This document shows, piece after piece, positions 53,001-64,000 of a DNA stretch of 64,000 nucleotides. This stretch comes from Owenia fusiformis (taxonomy: Eukaryota; Annelida; Polychaeta; Sabellida; Oweniidae), in assembly GCA_903813345.2 (NCBI GenBank), contig CAIIXF020000010.1:8435669-8499668 (forward strand), given 5' to 3'. Position 1 is the stretch's first letter. The number at the start of each line of letters is the position of its first letter. The position numbers and the translations under genes are program-made. The notes under the pieces are model-generated. The model was given only the letters and a program-made list of their open reading frames with translations. It had not been told where the DNA came from and searched no databases.

Positions 53001-56000
53001 TCAGTTGTTAGAAGACCAATTTCATTCTTGTTAGTCAGTTTGGATTACGATGAGAAAACGCACGTAACATTGCATTAAACAGGCAATGCGCTTATTTTTT
53101 AAGGAAAAGGGACAAACTATTATTTGAGACATGTCACTCACACAGTCAATCAAATATGATAAAAGCTTTAATTTGGGTCAATACTGAAGTGAAAAAAAAT
53201 TACTTGCATAGAAAACAGCATTTGAAGTTCAGAGACCAAAAGAAGTGAATGACCACTTTTCACAAAGTGTATGTTTTTAAATAACTCTTGGACTAAAAGA
53301 TGGTGTATGGTTGAAAATCCTTTCAAAAATGAATGGACAATTAATGCAAACAACAATGCCATCTTTCTATGGTATTGCTAAAAACTTGGCATCTATAAAT
53401 TGATGGATCAAAAATATTTTTTCATGATCTAGTGTCAACTCTGATGTGGTCTGTTTGAGCTGTTTTTGGTGTCAAATAAAAGATCAGGTACTTATTAATC
53501 CATTGGAAATACTATGAAGAACAAAAGTGAGACTTCATTTACGCACTTTGCCCCTTTAAGTTCATTAATATGAAACAAAAAGAAAAACACACTAACATTG
53601 TCGGTATTCACGACGTAACGCAATGTTTGATTTCTCAGTTGTTAAACGTCAACTGGTAAAAAACTACAGTTGAATTTGTTTATCATAAACCTGATTGGCT
53701 CCCTGGTTCAAGACGCTTGTGGGCGATAATTCGACAATAATATACCCAAAAGTTATTCTCAAGATATATCCATGGTATCTCGTATGTGAGATATTATATG
53801 AGCAATAACACAAGGACATCGTTGATCGTCTGGGGGAGAAACCTGTGGCATAATGCATCTTTAAGGGTATAACAAAATATAGACAAATCTTTGTTTCTTT
53901 TAAAGGTGCAACAATTAGTGCAATTCAACGATCACGAACCAGTGTCAAAATATGTTCAAGTTTGGATATTTCATCAAGACTAATATATATTTTTAATTTC
54001 TCCCAAGAAACCCCTGGATGAACATTATTTCAGCTGATATTCCTCTTGAAACGTGATGGATCTTAAAAATCTATAAGTGGGACTCCCATTATAGAAGCTT
54101 TGAACTGAGTTTACACTTCTTAATGCTGACAATGAAGATTTTAAGCCAAATGTTGCCCTGATAGCTCAGAAAAAGTAAAAATGTTGAATTTTTTCTCTAC
54201 AGACCTTTTTGCCCCTTTAATTAACGGTAGATTTATGTATTTTGATCATTACATCGAATATGATGATGTTAAAATGCAATCAAGTAATGCAGTAATTATA
54301 ATCAAAGTAATAAACTCTCTGTATCAGCATATATTTGTGCAATATTTAAAAAATGTAGTAATCGGGTCATTCATGAAAGCATTTTCTGAATCAACTTCTT
54401 ATTTCTTGACTTTGATAATCAATTTTAGGAAATTAGTATAGGCCCCCATCCCCACCCCAAACATATATGATTTTTGCAAGAAATTATTCCTATATCCAGA
54501 AGAGCAGTTACATGAAAAATCAGACAAAACTAATGCTTACTTCAAAAATAAGATTAGGAACTTTAGAGTTAAAGGCCATATTTGATGGAATGTCACTCTC
54601 GTTTAAATAAACCATCGGATGAATATGAATGAATATGATATCAATATACGAATGATTATCATAAATCAATTACAATGAGTGGATAAAAATATGATATATC
54701 ATTCCAAAATACCAAGGGATTAATTACAAAGTACCATTTTTATGGTATTCTTTTGTATCATACCATATAGTCAAAGCAGTATCAGGTATGTAACAGCAAA
54801 TGATAAATCACATATTTGGGACCACGACTGATATTGGGATGATAAGCAGGATGATATGGGGTTGATATCCATATCATCCCATTAGTGCAAATTTATTATT
54901 GAGAAGAGTATTCTCAAAGGTAATGGAACAGCAACAGTGACTCCCAAAATGACTTCCAGTGTTATTTTTAGTTCTGTTCCAATATTATTTTTCATTGTTT
55001 GTTTTTTGGAAGATATTGCTTTTGACCATAGTAAAGTGTCATTATTCATCTATCAGGATGATATAATTATTCACCTGTCGGGGTTATATGAGTAATACCT
55101 CTTGGGTGATATGAATATCATCCTTGTGATATTCCCCGTCTTAAATTCATACTACATGCGTAAATAACTACTGACCCCCACCCCCTTCATCAATTTGTTT
55201 TTTGTACTAAAATGTGTCTTATGGCTATTGAAAAAATGGTGTGATATTTTTTCTTGCAAAATTGGGAAAACACACTTTTAACTCCATGTTAGGTAAATTT
55301 GAATTTAATTATAAAAGAGCTAAATACACGAATAATGACTGTCAATCACAGTTCACAATGTATTAAAGTTATGTACAAGATGTTTTTGATATATATTTTA
55401 AAAAGAAATGCATGACAACCATACAGATGGTACTTTAATCATTAAGATCCGATAGAAAGTAACAAGTCTAAACCTTTTAACATAAATGAGATAGATTTGA
55501 CTTCTCTGACATTTTTGTGTCAATTATGTCAGTAATGACGTCACAATTGAAACGGTAATGAGCTATTTTGCATAAATTATACTTCATCAAAAAGGAAAAA
55601 GCATTACCTTTCATTTGATACCAAACATTAAATTATCTGACGAAAATGAAAGCGATAATCCAAGATAAAACATACCTTGAGCCTTCTTTTCGACATTTCT
55701 TTCAAAGGGGATCAGTTTCAAAACAATTTTTTGATTGTGCATGTTACCCTTTTGGAGCTCAATAAAGAAATTTATTAGACCGAAATGGCATATTTTATAC
55801 ATTATTTTGAAGCTGGTATCGTACTCTTTCAAATGAATATGAAAAACGGAAAAAATACATCGTAATTTTAAATAACGGGACCTTTATACAGGTACACAGC
55901 TAAGTTTTATGTTCAAATCTTTTAAATTTTGTCAGTTATGACGTCACAATGGTAATGTTAATGAGCTAATTTGCATAATTCATACCTCATTGTAAAGATG

Positions 56001-56279
56001 CCATCATGAACTTTCATTTGATACCCATATTATAAATATCTGATAGAAAATAAAAAAGATATCTGGGAATACATATTTTATCGTATTAACACTCGTTAAA
56101 AGCAGGAGTTATTTATAGCGTCCGTTTCCATGGTAACGGCCCGAGTCAAAATTCTGTTAAACCTCAAATTGGCAATGCATGATATCAGAGCTTTCCGATG
56201 GTACCAAAATTTCGCTGGGGGTCAGTAAGATATTAAACTCCCTTATTTGAAGGCTTTGGAGGATTTTCCTACTCGTCTA
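50026..56279. mobile_element. 6.25-kb palindromic element, copy A (TSD TAA)
   Basis: Tips TAGACGAGTAGGAA and complement lie between TAA (50023-50025 and 56280-56282). Inverted similarity covers roughly the outer 1.1 kb of each side (e.g. ACCAAAATTTC, GTTATAAATAAC-like and GTGACGTCATAACTGAC blocks). There is no transposase-size frame. The interior contains mirrored ATACGATT/AATCGTAT-rich sequence and a TGACCT array. A direct copy follows at 57491. The TAA duplication would suit a Harbinger-type element; TA (Tc1/mariner-type) is the alternative reading. Confidence 0.8.
52240..52890 (+). repeat. Degenerate tandem repeat rich in TGACCT half-sites (copy A)
   Basis: Units of roughly 80-110 bp contain TAGATATTGACCTTTGACCT, CTTGACCTCAGGTCACCTAA and CAAGGGTCACAGCA. 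TGACCTTTGACCT at 52257-52269 and 52722-52734 is the complement of a perfect DR1 (AGGTCAAAGGTCA). Confidence 0.75.
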
Positions 56280-56282
56280 TAA

Positions 56283-57132
56283 TAAACAATGTTTATGTTT
56301 GACAGAGGTTTGCCTGAATTTCATAAATAAACATAATTGGATCATACACCATTCTTTGATTGAAGGTCAATGAACATACTATTTAAAAAGTACAAAATAA
56401 ATCTATGTACCCACTTAAAATGATGTATAAGAATATAACATATACAACACCTAATAGTAAAAGGTGTGACTCATAAGTGGGAAATTTATGATTTAAACTA
56501 ATTTGCAACAACAGCATATGACAAAATTCGAAATATACACAAAATGCAATATCCAACATTGTGTGAGGATTTTTTTCACTTTGATATCTTTGCTACTCTT
56601 CTGGTGATATCAATCAATTATCATAATTATAATTGTTTAACAAATTGTCACAATTAAGGGCATTAACCAGGCACACATCCTTCACAACACACCTTTACAG
56701 GCTGAGTGTATTTGCAAGAAAATTTCCAACTAACTATAATATCATGACATATTTTTCATGAAAATAACTATATTTACACTATTATGAGTATTATGCTATT
56801 ATAATAGCTTAGAAAGAAATTGAAAAGCAAGATCAAATGCAAACTAAGTAAATACTGAACTTTTCTTGACTCATTGAATACATTTATTTATTTCGTAGGA
56901 TTGAAGCTTCATTCACATTTTAATTCACTTTGAGTTTATTTAAATAGAAATATTTTTAAAATATGTATGACACCAGTGTATTGTACTATTGTGTATTGGT
57001 ACTATACCATTGCTCATTGTATGGAATTTTATGATTTAATACAGTAAGTCAGCAGGCAGTTTTGAATTCTGAACTTGGTAAAATGCAAAAAAGCAAAGCT
57101 CCTGAGGGCCCTGACATTCGTACACTGGTAAA
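56283..57132. other. Spacer between the two 6-kb elements
   Basis: Unique AT-rich DNA, no convincing exon on either strand. Any promoter for the downstream repeat ORF would be here. Confidence 0.4.
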
Positions 57133-57501
57133 ATGGCCTCTGGCAGAGTATCTTATGAGAATATTAAAATAGGATGCAGCAGTCAAGCCACTCATCAATA
57201 TGAGCCAGGAAATGAAATGGAAGATTATGAGAATATTAAAATAGGATGCAGCAGTCAAGCCACTCATCAATATGAGCCAGAAAATGAACTGGAAGATTAT
57301 GAGAATATTAAAATAGGATGCAGCAGTCAAGCCACTCATCAATATGAGCCAGAAAATGAAATGGAAGATTATGAGAATATCAAAAGTGGATGCAGCAGTC
57401 AAGCCACTCATCAATATGAACCAGAAAATGAAATGGAAGATTATGAGAATATTAAAATAGGATGCAGCAGTCAAGCAGTCAAGGATCTAATAGACGAGTA
57501 G
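57133..57501 (+). CDS. ORF of 24-aa tandem repeats, truncated by a mobile element
   Basis: ATG at 57133, MASGRVS, then about 4.5 copies of a 72-bp unit encoding YENIKIGCSSQ and ATHQYEPENEMED. The last codons (IDE and TAG) come from the tip of element B, which starts at 57491, so the original 3' part is cut off. The repeat is acidic, with one Cys per unit and Tyr residues in an E-D-Y-E-N context. A B-box exon on the same strand follows right after the element and may be the rest of the same gene, though the two frames do not join directly. Repeats whose period is a multiple of three stay open in several frames, so coding status is likely but unproven. Confidence 0.5.
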   Translation: MASGRVSYENIKIGCSSQATHQYEPGNEMEDYENIKIGCSSQATHQYEPENELEDYENIKIGCSSQATHQYEPENEMEDYENIKSGCSSQATHQYEPENEMEDYENIKIGCSSQAVKDLIDE

Positions 57502-60500
57502 GAATTCAGATATAAATGGGAGTTTAATATTTTTTTTGACCCCCACCGAAATTTTGGTATCATTGGAAAGCCCCAATACCATACTTTTGGGATTCAAGGA
57601 AAAATAAAATGTTCACTCGGGCCGTTGCTATGGAAACGGGCGTTATAAATAACAAGCATTTTTAACAAGCATTATTAATGAAAAACATGTATTTGCATGT
57701 ATCTTTTTTATTAATCATCAGATAATTATGATATGGGTATCAAATGAAAGCTTATGATGCCACCTTTACAATGAGGTATGAAGTATGTAAACTAGCTCGT
57801 TAACATAGCAATTGTGACGTCATAACTGACAATTTTCAAAAGATTTTAATGCAAAAATTGGTTATGTACCTATATAAAGGTCCCATTATTTAAAATCATG
57901 ATGTATTTTTCCCACTTTTCATATCAATTTGAAAGAGTATGATAGCAGCTTTAAAATGATGTATGCAATGTGCCATTTCGGTCCAATAGATTTTTTATGA
58001 GACCAAATGGTGTAACATGCACAAACAAAAATTGTTTTGAAACTAATCCTTTTTGAAAGAATTATCAACAAAAAAGAAGGTTCGAGGTATGTTTTATCGG
58101 GAGGTATCATTTTCATTTTTCGTCAGATGATTAAATGTTTGGCATCAGATAAAAGGTAATGCTTTTACCTATTTGATAAAGTATAATTCATACAAAATAG
58201 CCCACACGCGTTTTAATTATGACGTCATAACTGACATAATTGCCACAAAAAGTCAGAGTAATCACATCCATGTGTTTAGTTAAATATTTAGTTAAATATT
58301 GAGAATATATGCATAACATGTATATAACTTAAAACCTGAAAAATGATGACTAGAAATAACACTTCAAGTCCTTTTATAAATCAATTGGTAACTGTTATCA
58401 CTTCTCCTTTCCCTTTGAGAGTACATACTCAACAATGAATTGGATTTGGATGACGATTTTTCCCGGGGACAATACAATTTTTTCATGTGATAAGATTCAA
58501 TACGATTTTTATTCCTTCATATTTCCCTTGGAAAATAGTAGTAAATTGGAATAAAATCCCGAAACAAAAAAAACAAAATAGATCTATTAATACGGGATTT
58601 TATTCCAATTTTAACTACTGTTTTCCCAGGGGAATATGAAGGAACAAAAATCGTATTGAATCGTATTACATGAAAAAATCATATTGTCCCCGGGAAAAAT
58701 CGTATTGGAGCGTATAGCATGAAAAAACTTATTTTCCCCGAGAAAATCGTATTGGAACTTATTAACCTATTTTTGGTTTCCCGGTTATTTTTAAGCTAAC
58801 ATGTTTATCATGGATATCAGTTATTTCTGGTCAGGATTGAATATGTGTTTTATTCCTCGGAATATATGATATTGCGCTCCCTTGGTCAATATCATATTGT
58901 CCCTCGGAATAAAACCCATATTCAACCCCTCCAAGTAAATAACATATATTTGGCTGACAGGATTCAATACGGGATCTGAAAGGGGATTTTGGCTGATCTG
59001 ATACAGGATTTTTTGAATATCAATTCTATTCCCTGTTTATTTCCCAGGGAAAACATGTTATAATGGAATAAATAGAGGTTATTCAATGGAAGGGATGGAA
59101 TATGAATTCTATTCCGAGGGAAAATATGATATTGACCAAGGAAAATATAATATTGACCGAGGGCGATAGCCTGAGTGTCAATATGATATTTTCCAAGGCC
59201 CTTATCATATTTTCTCAAGGAAAAAATTCATATTCCATCACAACCATCAATAACCTATTTATTCTATAATAACTTTCTAAAATTAAACTGAAGAGAAATT
59301 ACCGGGAATAGTTCTGATACGAAATCTGAGACGCAATTTTTGCTTATACAGGATTTTGGCTGATACGGGATCTGATACAGGATTTTTTGAATATCAATTC
59401 TATTCCCCGTTATTTTCCGGGGGAAAACATGTTATTATGGAATAATGCAAATAATACCATACTTTTTAATGGATCTCTTGGTATTTTGTAAGGATATATC
59501 ATATCTTTATCCACTCATAGATACACATATTTGATATCAGATTAGTGAATTAAGAATCATCTCTTATAGATTAGGATATCCTCTGTGTATCCGATGGTTT
59601 ATTTCCCGTTCGCAAGACACATCAAGGGTCACAGCAGCCCCAACATGTCAGCACCCCCCATAAAATGCTAAATACCTGTATTTATTGATGGTTTAACCCT
59701 GACTGATTCGTTAATTGAAGTGAACTTCTCCAAAGGCCCTGAAACTCCAAATACTTAATACCTAGATATTAACCTTTGACAGTGAGATGACCTTGACCCA
59801 CAAACATTGACTTTGACCTTAGGTCACCTAAATATGAGTCGCCAGGGGTAACATTATCCTTAAGTGTCTTAAAACATCAAATACTTAGATATCGATCTTT
59901 GGCCTTAAGATAGTTCACCGTATCATGGGTCGCCAAGGGTCACAGCAGCCCCCAGGGTCTTAACTCAAAATAAATATCAGCCATTGACCCTAGAATGACC
60001 TTGACCTCAGGTCACCCAATCAATGATAACCAAGAGCCACAGCTGCCAAGGTCCTTATAATATCAAATACTTAGATATTGACCTTTGACCTTGAGAAGAC
60101 ATTGACCCATTTACATTTACCTTGACCTCAGGTCACCTAATCATGGGTCGCCAAGGGTCACAACAGCCCCCAGGGTCTTTAAACTCCAAATACCTAGATA
60201 TTGACGGAATGGCCTTGACCGCAGGACACCTAATATTGGGTCGCCAATGGTCATAGCACTTTAAAGGTAATTAAAACAAATGCCAGATACTTAGATATTC
60301 ACTTTTGACCTTGAGATGACCTTGATTCATAAACACTGACGTTGACCTCAGGTCACCTAATCAATGAATACCTAGATATTAACCTTTGGCCTATGAATGG
60401 CATTGACCTCAGGTGACCTTACCCTTGGTCACCAAGGGTCACAGCACGTCCCAAGGAATGACATTGACCTCAGGTTACCTAATAATGGATCAACAAGAGC

Positions 60501-63500
60501 ATTATAGTCCCCGGATGCATTAAAACGCCAAATACCAAGATATTGACCTTTGACCTTGGGATGACCTTGACCAATAAAGTTGACCTTGACCTCAGGTTAC
60601 TTAATTACTTCAAGGGTCACAGCACAGACCAGGGGTCTTAAAAAGGCAAATTCCTAGATATTGACCTTTGACCCTTAGATGATCCTGACCTTGCATGACC
60701 ATAGACCCAATTAGTATGATGACAAAGTAAGATGGCCCAAGATCAAACTGTCTTGGTGGAGATGTCTGGACAGCTAGACAGACCACTGTGCTATATAGTA
60801 AGAAGATAATGTTGACAATGTCTCAGTTGTTAGAAGACCAATTTCATTCTTGTTAGTCAGTTTGGATTACGATGAGAAAACGCATGTTACATTGCATTAA
60901 GTTCATTAATATGAAACGCAATAAGAAAAACACACTTACATTGTCGGTAAAAAACTACATTCACTATGACAAAAAAGGTTTCTAATGGTGTACTGGAATG
61001 ATTATTCACTTTTAATCCCGATAAGAGAATGCACGTAACGTTACATCGTGTTCATAATTCAGTAGGCTATGACAATAACAAATCATTTTTATACCCAAAA
61101 GTTATTCTCAAGATATATCCATGGTATCTCATATGTGAGATATTATATGAGCAATAACAATAGGACATCATTGATTGTCTGGGGGAGAAACCTGTGACAT
61201 GATGCATCTTTAAGGGTATAACAAAATATAGACAAATCTTTGTTTCTTTTAAAGGTGCAACAATTAGTGCAGAGTGGCCATTCAACGATCATGAACCAGT
61301 GTCAAAATATGTTCAAGTTTGGATATTTCATCAAGACTAACATATATTTTTAATTTCTCCCAAGAAACCCCTGGATGAACATCATTTCAGCTGATATTCC
61401 TCTTGAAACGTGATGGATCTTAAAAATCTATAAGTGGGATTCCTTTTATAGAAGCTTTGAACTGAATTTACACTTCTTAATGCTGACAATGAAGATGTTA
61501 AGCCAAATGTTGCCCTGATAGCTCAGAAAAAGTAAAAATGTTGATTTTTTTCTCTACAGACCTTGTTGCCCCTTTAATTAACGGTAGATTTTTGTATTTT
61601 GATCATTGCATCGAATACGATGATGTTAAAATGCAATCAAGTAATGCAGTAATTATAATCAATGTAATAAACTCTCTGTATCAGCATATATTTGTGCAAT
61701 ATTTAAAAAATGTAGTAATCGGGTCATTCATGAAAGCATTTTCTGACTTAACTTCTTATTTCTTGACTTTGATAATCAATTTTAGGAATTAGTAGGCCCC
61801 CATCCCGCCCCCACCATATGGTTTTTGCAAGAAATTATTCCTATATCCAGAAGAGCAGTTACATGAAAAATCAGACAAAACTAATGCTTTAAACTTCAAA
61901 AATAAGACTAGGAACTTTAGAGTTAAAGGCCATATTTGATGGAATGTCACTCTCGTTTGAATAAACCATAGGATGAATATGAATGAATATGATATCAATA
62001 TATGAATGATTATCATAAATCAATTACATTGATATATCATTCCAAAATACCAAGGGATTAATTACAAAGTACCATTATTATGGTATTCTTTTGTATCATA
62101 CCGTATAGTCAAAGCAGTATCAGGTATGCAACAGCAAATGATAAATCACATATTTGGGACCCCGACTGATATTGGGATGATAAGCAGGATGATATGGGGT
62201 TGATATCCATATCATCCCATTAGTGCAAATTTATTATTGAGAAGAGTATTCTCAAAGGTAAAGGAACAGTAACAGTGACTCCCAAAATGACTTCCAGTGT
62301 TATTTTTAGTTCTGTTCCAATGCTATTTCTCATTGTTTGTTTTTTGGAAGATATTGCTTTTGACCATAGTAAAGTGTCGTTATTCATCTATCAGGATGAT
62401 ATAATTATTCACCTGTCGGGGTTATATGAGTAATACCTCTTGGGTGTTATGAATATCATCCTTGTGATATTCCGTCTGAAATCCCCACTTCATGCGTAAA
62501 TAACTACTGACCCCCACACCCTTCATCAATTTGTTTTTTACTAAAATGTGTCTTATTGCTATCGAAAAAATGGTGTGATATTGTTTCTTGCAAAATTGGA
62601 AAAACACACTTTTAACTCCATGTTAGGTAAATTTGAATTTAATTATAAAAGAGCTAAATACACGAATAATGACTGAAAGGCTCTTATTCAATCACAGTTC
62701 ACAATGTATTAAAGTTATGTACTAGATGTTTTTGATATATGTTTTAAAAAGGAATGCATGACAAGCAAACTGATGGTACTTTAATCATTAAGATCCGATA
62801 GAAATTAACAAGTCTATACCTTTTAACATAAATGAGATAAATTTGACTTCTCTGACATTTTTGTGTCAATTATGTCAATAATGACGTCACAATTGAAACG
62901 TTAATGAGCTATTTTGCATAAATTATACTTCATCAAAAAGGAAAAAGCACTACCTTTCATTTGATACCAAACATTAAATTATCTGACGAAAATGAAAGCG
63001 ATAATCCAAGATAAAACATAACTTGAGCCTTCTTTTTGACATTTCTTTCAAAGAGGATCAGTTTCAAAACAATTTTTTGATTGTGCATGTTACCCTTTTG
63101 GAGCTCAATAAAGAAATTTATTAGACCGAAATGGCATATTTTATACATTATTTTGAAGCTGGTATCGTACTCTTTCAAATGAATATGAAAAACGGAAAAA
63201 ATACATCGTAATTTTAAATAACGGGACCTTTATACAGGTACACAGCTAAGTTTTATGTTAAAATCTTTTAAATTTTGTCAGTTATGACGTCACAATGGTT
63301 ATGTTAATGAGCTAATTTGCATAATTCATACCTCATTGTAAAGATGCCATCATGAACTTTCATTTGATACCCATATTATAAATATCTAATAGAAAATAAA
63401 AAAGATATCTGGGAATACATATTTTATCGTATTAACACTCGTTAAAAGCGGGAGTTATTTATAGCGTCCGTTTCCATGGCAACGGCCCGAGTCAAAATTC

Positions 63501-63625
63501 TGTTCAACCTCAAATTGGCAATGCATGATATCAGAGCTTTCTGATGGTACCAAAATTTCGCTGGGGGTCAGTAAAATATTAAACTCCCTTATTTGAAGGC
63601 TTTGGAGGATTTTCATACTCGTCTA
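57491..63625. mobile_element. 6.14-kb palindromic element, copy B (TSD TAA)
   Basis: Same tips and order as copy A, between TAA (57488-57490 and 63626-63628), in the same orientation. Relative to A it lacks about 430 bp near 58285, has about 770 extra bp at 59220-60000, and lacks about 650 bp near 60900-61075. Otherwise the copies are very similar over long stretches. No transposase frame. Confidence 0.8.
59760..60720 (+). repeat. Degenerate tandem repeat rich in TGACCT half-sites (copy B)
   Basis: Counterpart of 52240-52890 with extra units on the left. DR1-type TGACCTTTGACCT occurs at 60079-60091 and 60544-60556. Confidence 0.75.
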
Positions 63626-63663
63626 TAAAGTCAGTGAGCAACGTCATCTCTTGGCTCTTACAG

Positions 63664-64000
63664 GACATCAACAGCAGGATTGGCCAATCATTTATGAAAG
63701 CATGGCCAAAAGGATAATCTATTGTGAGAAACATGCAAGCCAGCCACTTGAACTTTACTGTAAAGATCACGACGACATGCTATGCACAGTTTGCAGTAAT
63801 AATGAGCATTTTGAGCATAATCTTGTTTCCATTCAAGAAGCTGTAGTGACATCCTTAGAAAATGAGAAATCCTTGGTCGGTTTAGCCATGCAAAGAATAG
63901 AGCTATATAATCAGCAGATTGGTAGATCAGATGAGGTACTCCACATACACAAGAGTTCACATGAAAAAATGATTCGTGAAATTGAAAAAGAACGAAAAGC
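63664..64000 (+). CDS. B-box zinc finger / coiled-coil protein (TRIM-like), partial
   Basis: An acceptor TTGGCTCTTACAG ends at 63663. The open frame (codons from 63666) runs off the window for at least 111 residues. A B-box lies at C20, H23, C32, H35, C40, C43, H48 and H51, with CEKHASQPLELYCKDH at its start. It is followed by a charged helical stretch (SLENEKSLVGLAMQRIELY, EKMIREIEKERK) typical of the coiled coil after TRIM B-boxes. No RING domain is visible here; it would lie upstream or be absent. The frame is also open leftward to the element B border. By family it may act in ubiquitin signalling or as a scaffold, but without the other domains this is only an expectation. Confidence 0.8.

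Noticed and set aside
57049-57474. 141-aa antisense ORF across the 72-bp repeat
   Set aside because: A shadow of a repeat whose period is divisible by three. Hydrophobic repetition comes from the complement of the plus-strand frame.
54181-61792. ORF of about 84-86 aa conserved in both 6-kb elements (54181-54441 and 61538-61792)
   Set aside because: The copies differ mainly by amino-acid-changing substitutions and have different ends, as expected for shared non-coding element DNA.

Overview
This is a eukaryotic, AT-rich, repeat-laden genomic window. It has small exons with GT-AG introns, a Cys-loop receptor gene split into nine exons, a neuropeptide-type GPCR, a B-box protein and no bacterial features. 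Gene content and the many TIR elements suggest a marine invertebrate, probably a lophotrochozoan (mollusc, brachiopod or annelid grade). That placement is inference; the species cannot be read from the sequence.

Layout. 1-2.2 kb: degenerate tandem repeats and non-coding DNA. 2221-3492 (+): complete 423-aa class A GPCR in one coding exon, followed by a 231-bp/60-bp minisatellite. 5.2-8.0 kb (-): small secreted eight-cysteine protein made of a signal-peptide exon and two paralogous cysteine-rich exons 42 nt apart, with a LINE remnant in its intron. 8634-12327: 3.7-kb TIR element with a 5-bp target duplication, subterminal repeats, internal palindromes and a nested mariner-type MITE. 14633-33838 (+): complete nicotinic-receptor-like subunit of 475 aa. 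All nine exons join in phase, and the introns hold most of the local mobile DNA: a 0.9-kb TA-flanked palindrome, a 3.3-kb TIR element carrying zinc-finger exons on both strands, a second mariner-type MITE, a LINE fragment, and a 4.6-kb fold-back element starting 19 nt after a splice donor. 36262-49691 (-): ten in-phase exons from the 3' end of a long coiled-coil protein, possibly centrosomal. One of its introns is a 6.8-kb array of about 145 copies of a 47-bp satellite, and the satellite sequence forms the 5' splice site of the preceding exon. 50026-56279 and 57491-63625: two direct copies of a 6.1-6.3-kb element with about 1.1-kb terminal inverted repeats, TAA target duplications, no transposase, conserved TGACGTCA palindromes and arrays of nuclear-receptor half-sites. 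57133-57501 (+): ORF of 24-aa repeats truncated by the second element. 63664-64000 (+): start of a B-box/coiled-coil (TRIM-like) exon that runs off the window.

The genes do not form an operon or pathway. The main signal is how large palindromic non-autonomous elements and a satellite have settled next to exons and splice sites. The most unusual points are the satellite-splice donor junction, the mirror-image fold-back element with a decayed ORF in both arms, the paired 6-kb elements, and the unrecognised eight-cysteine secreted family.
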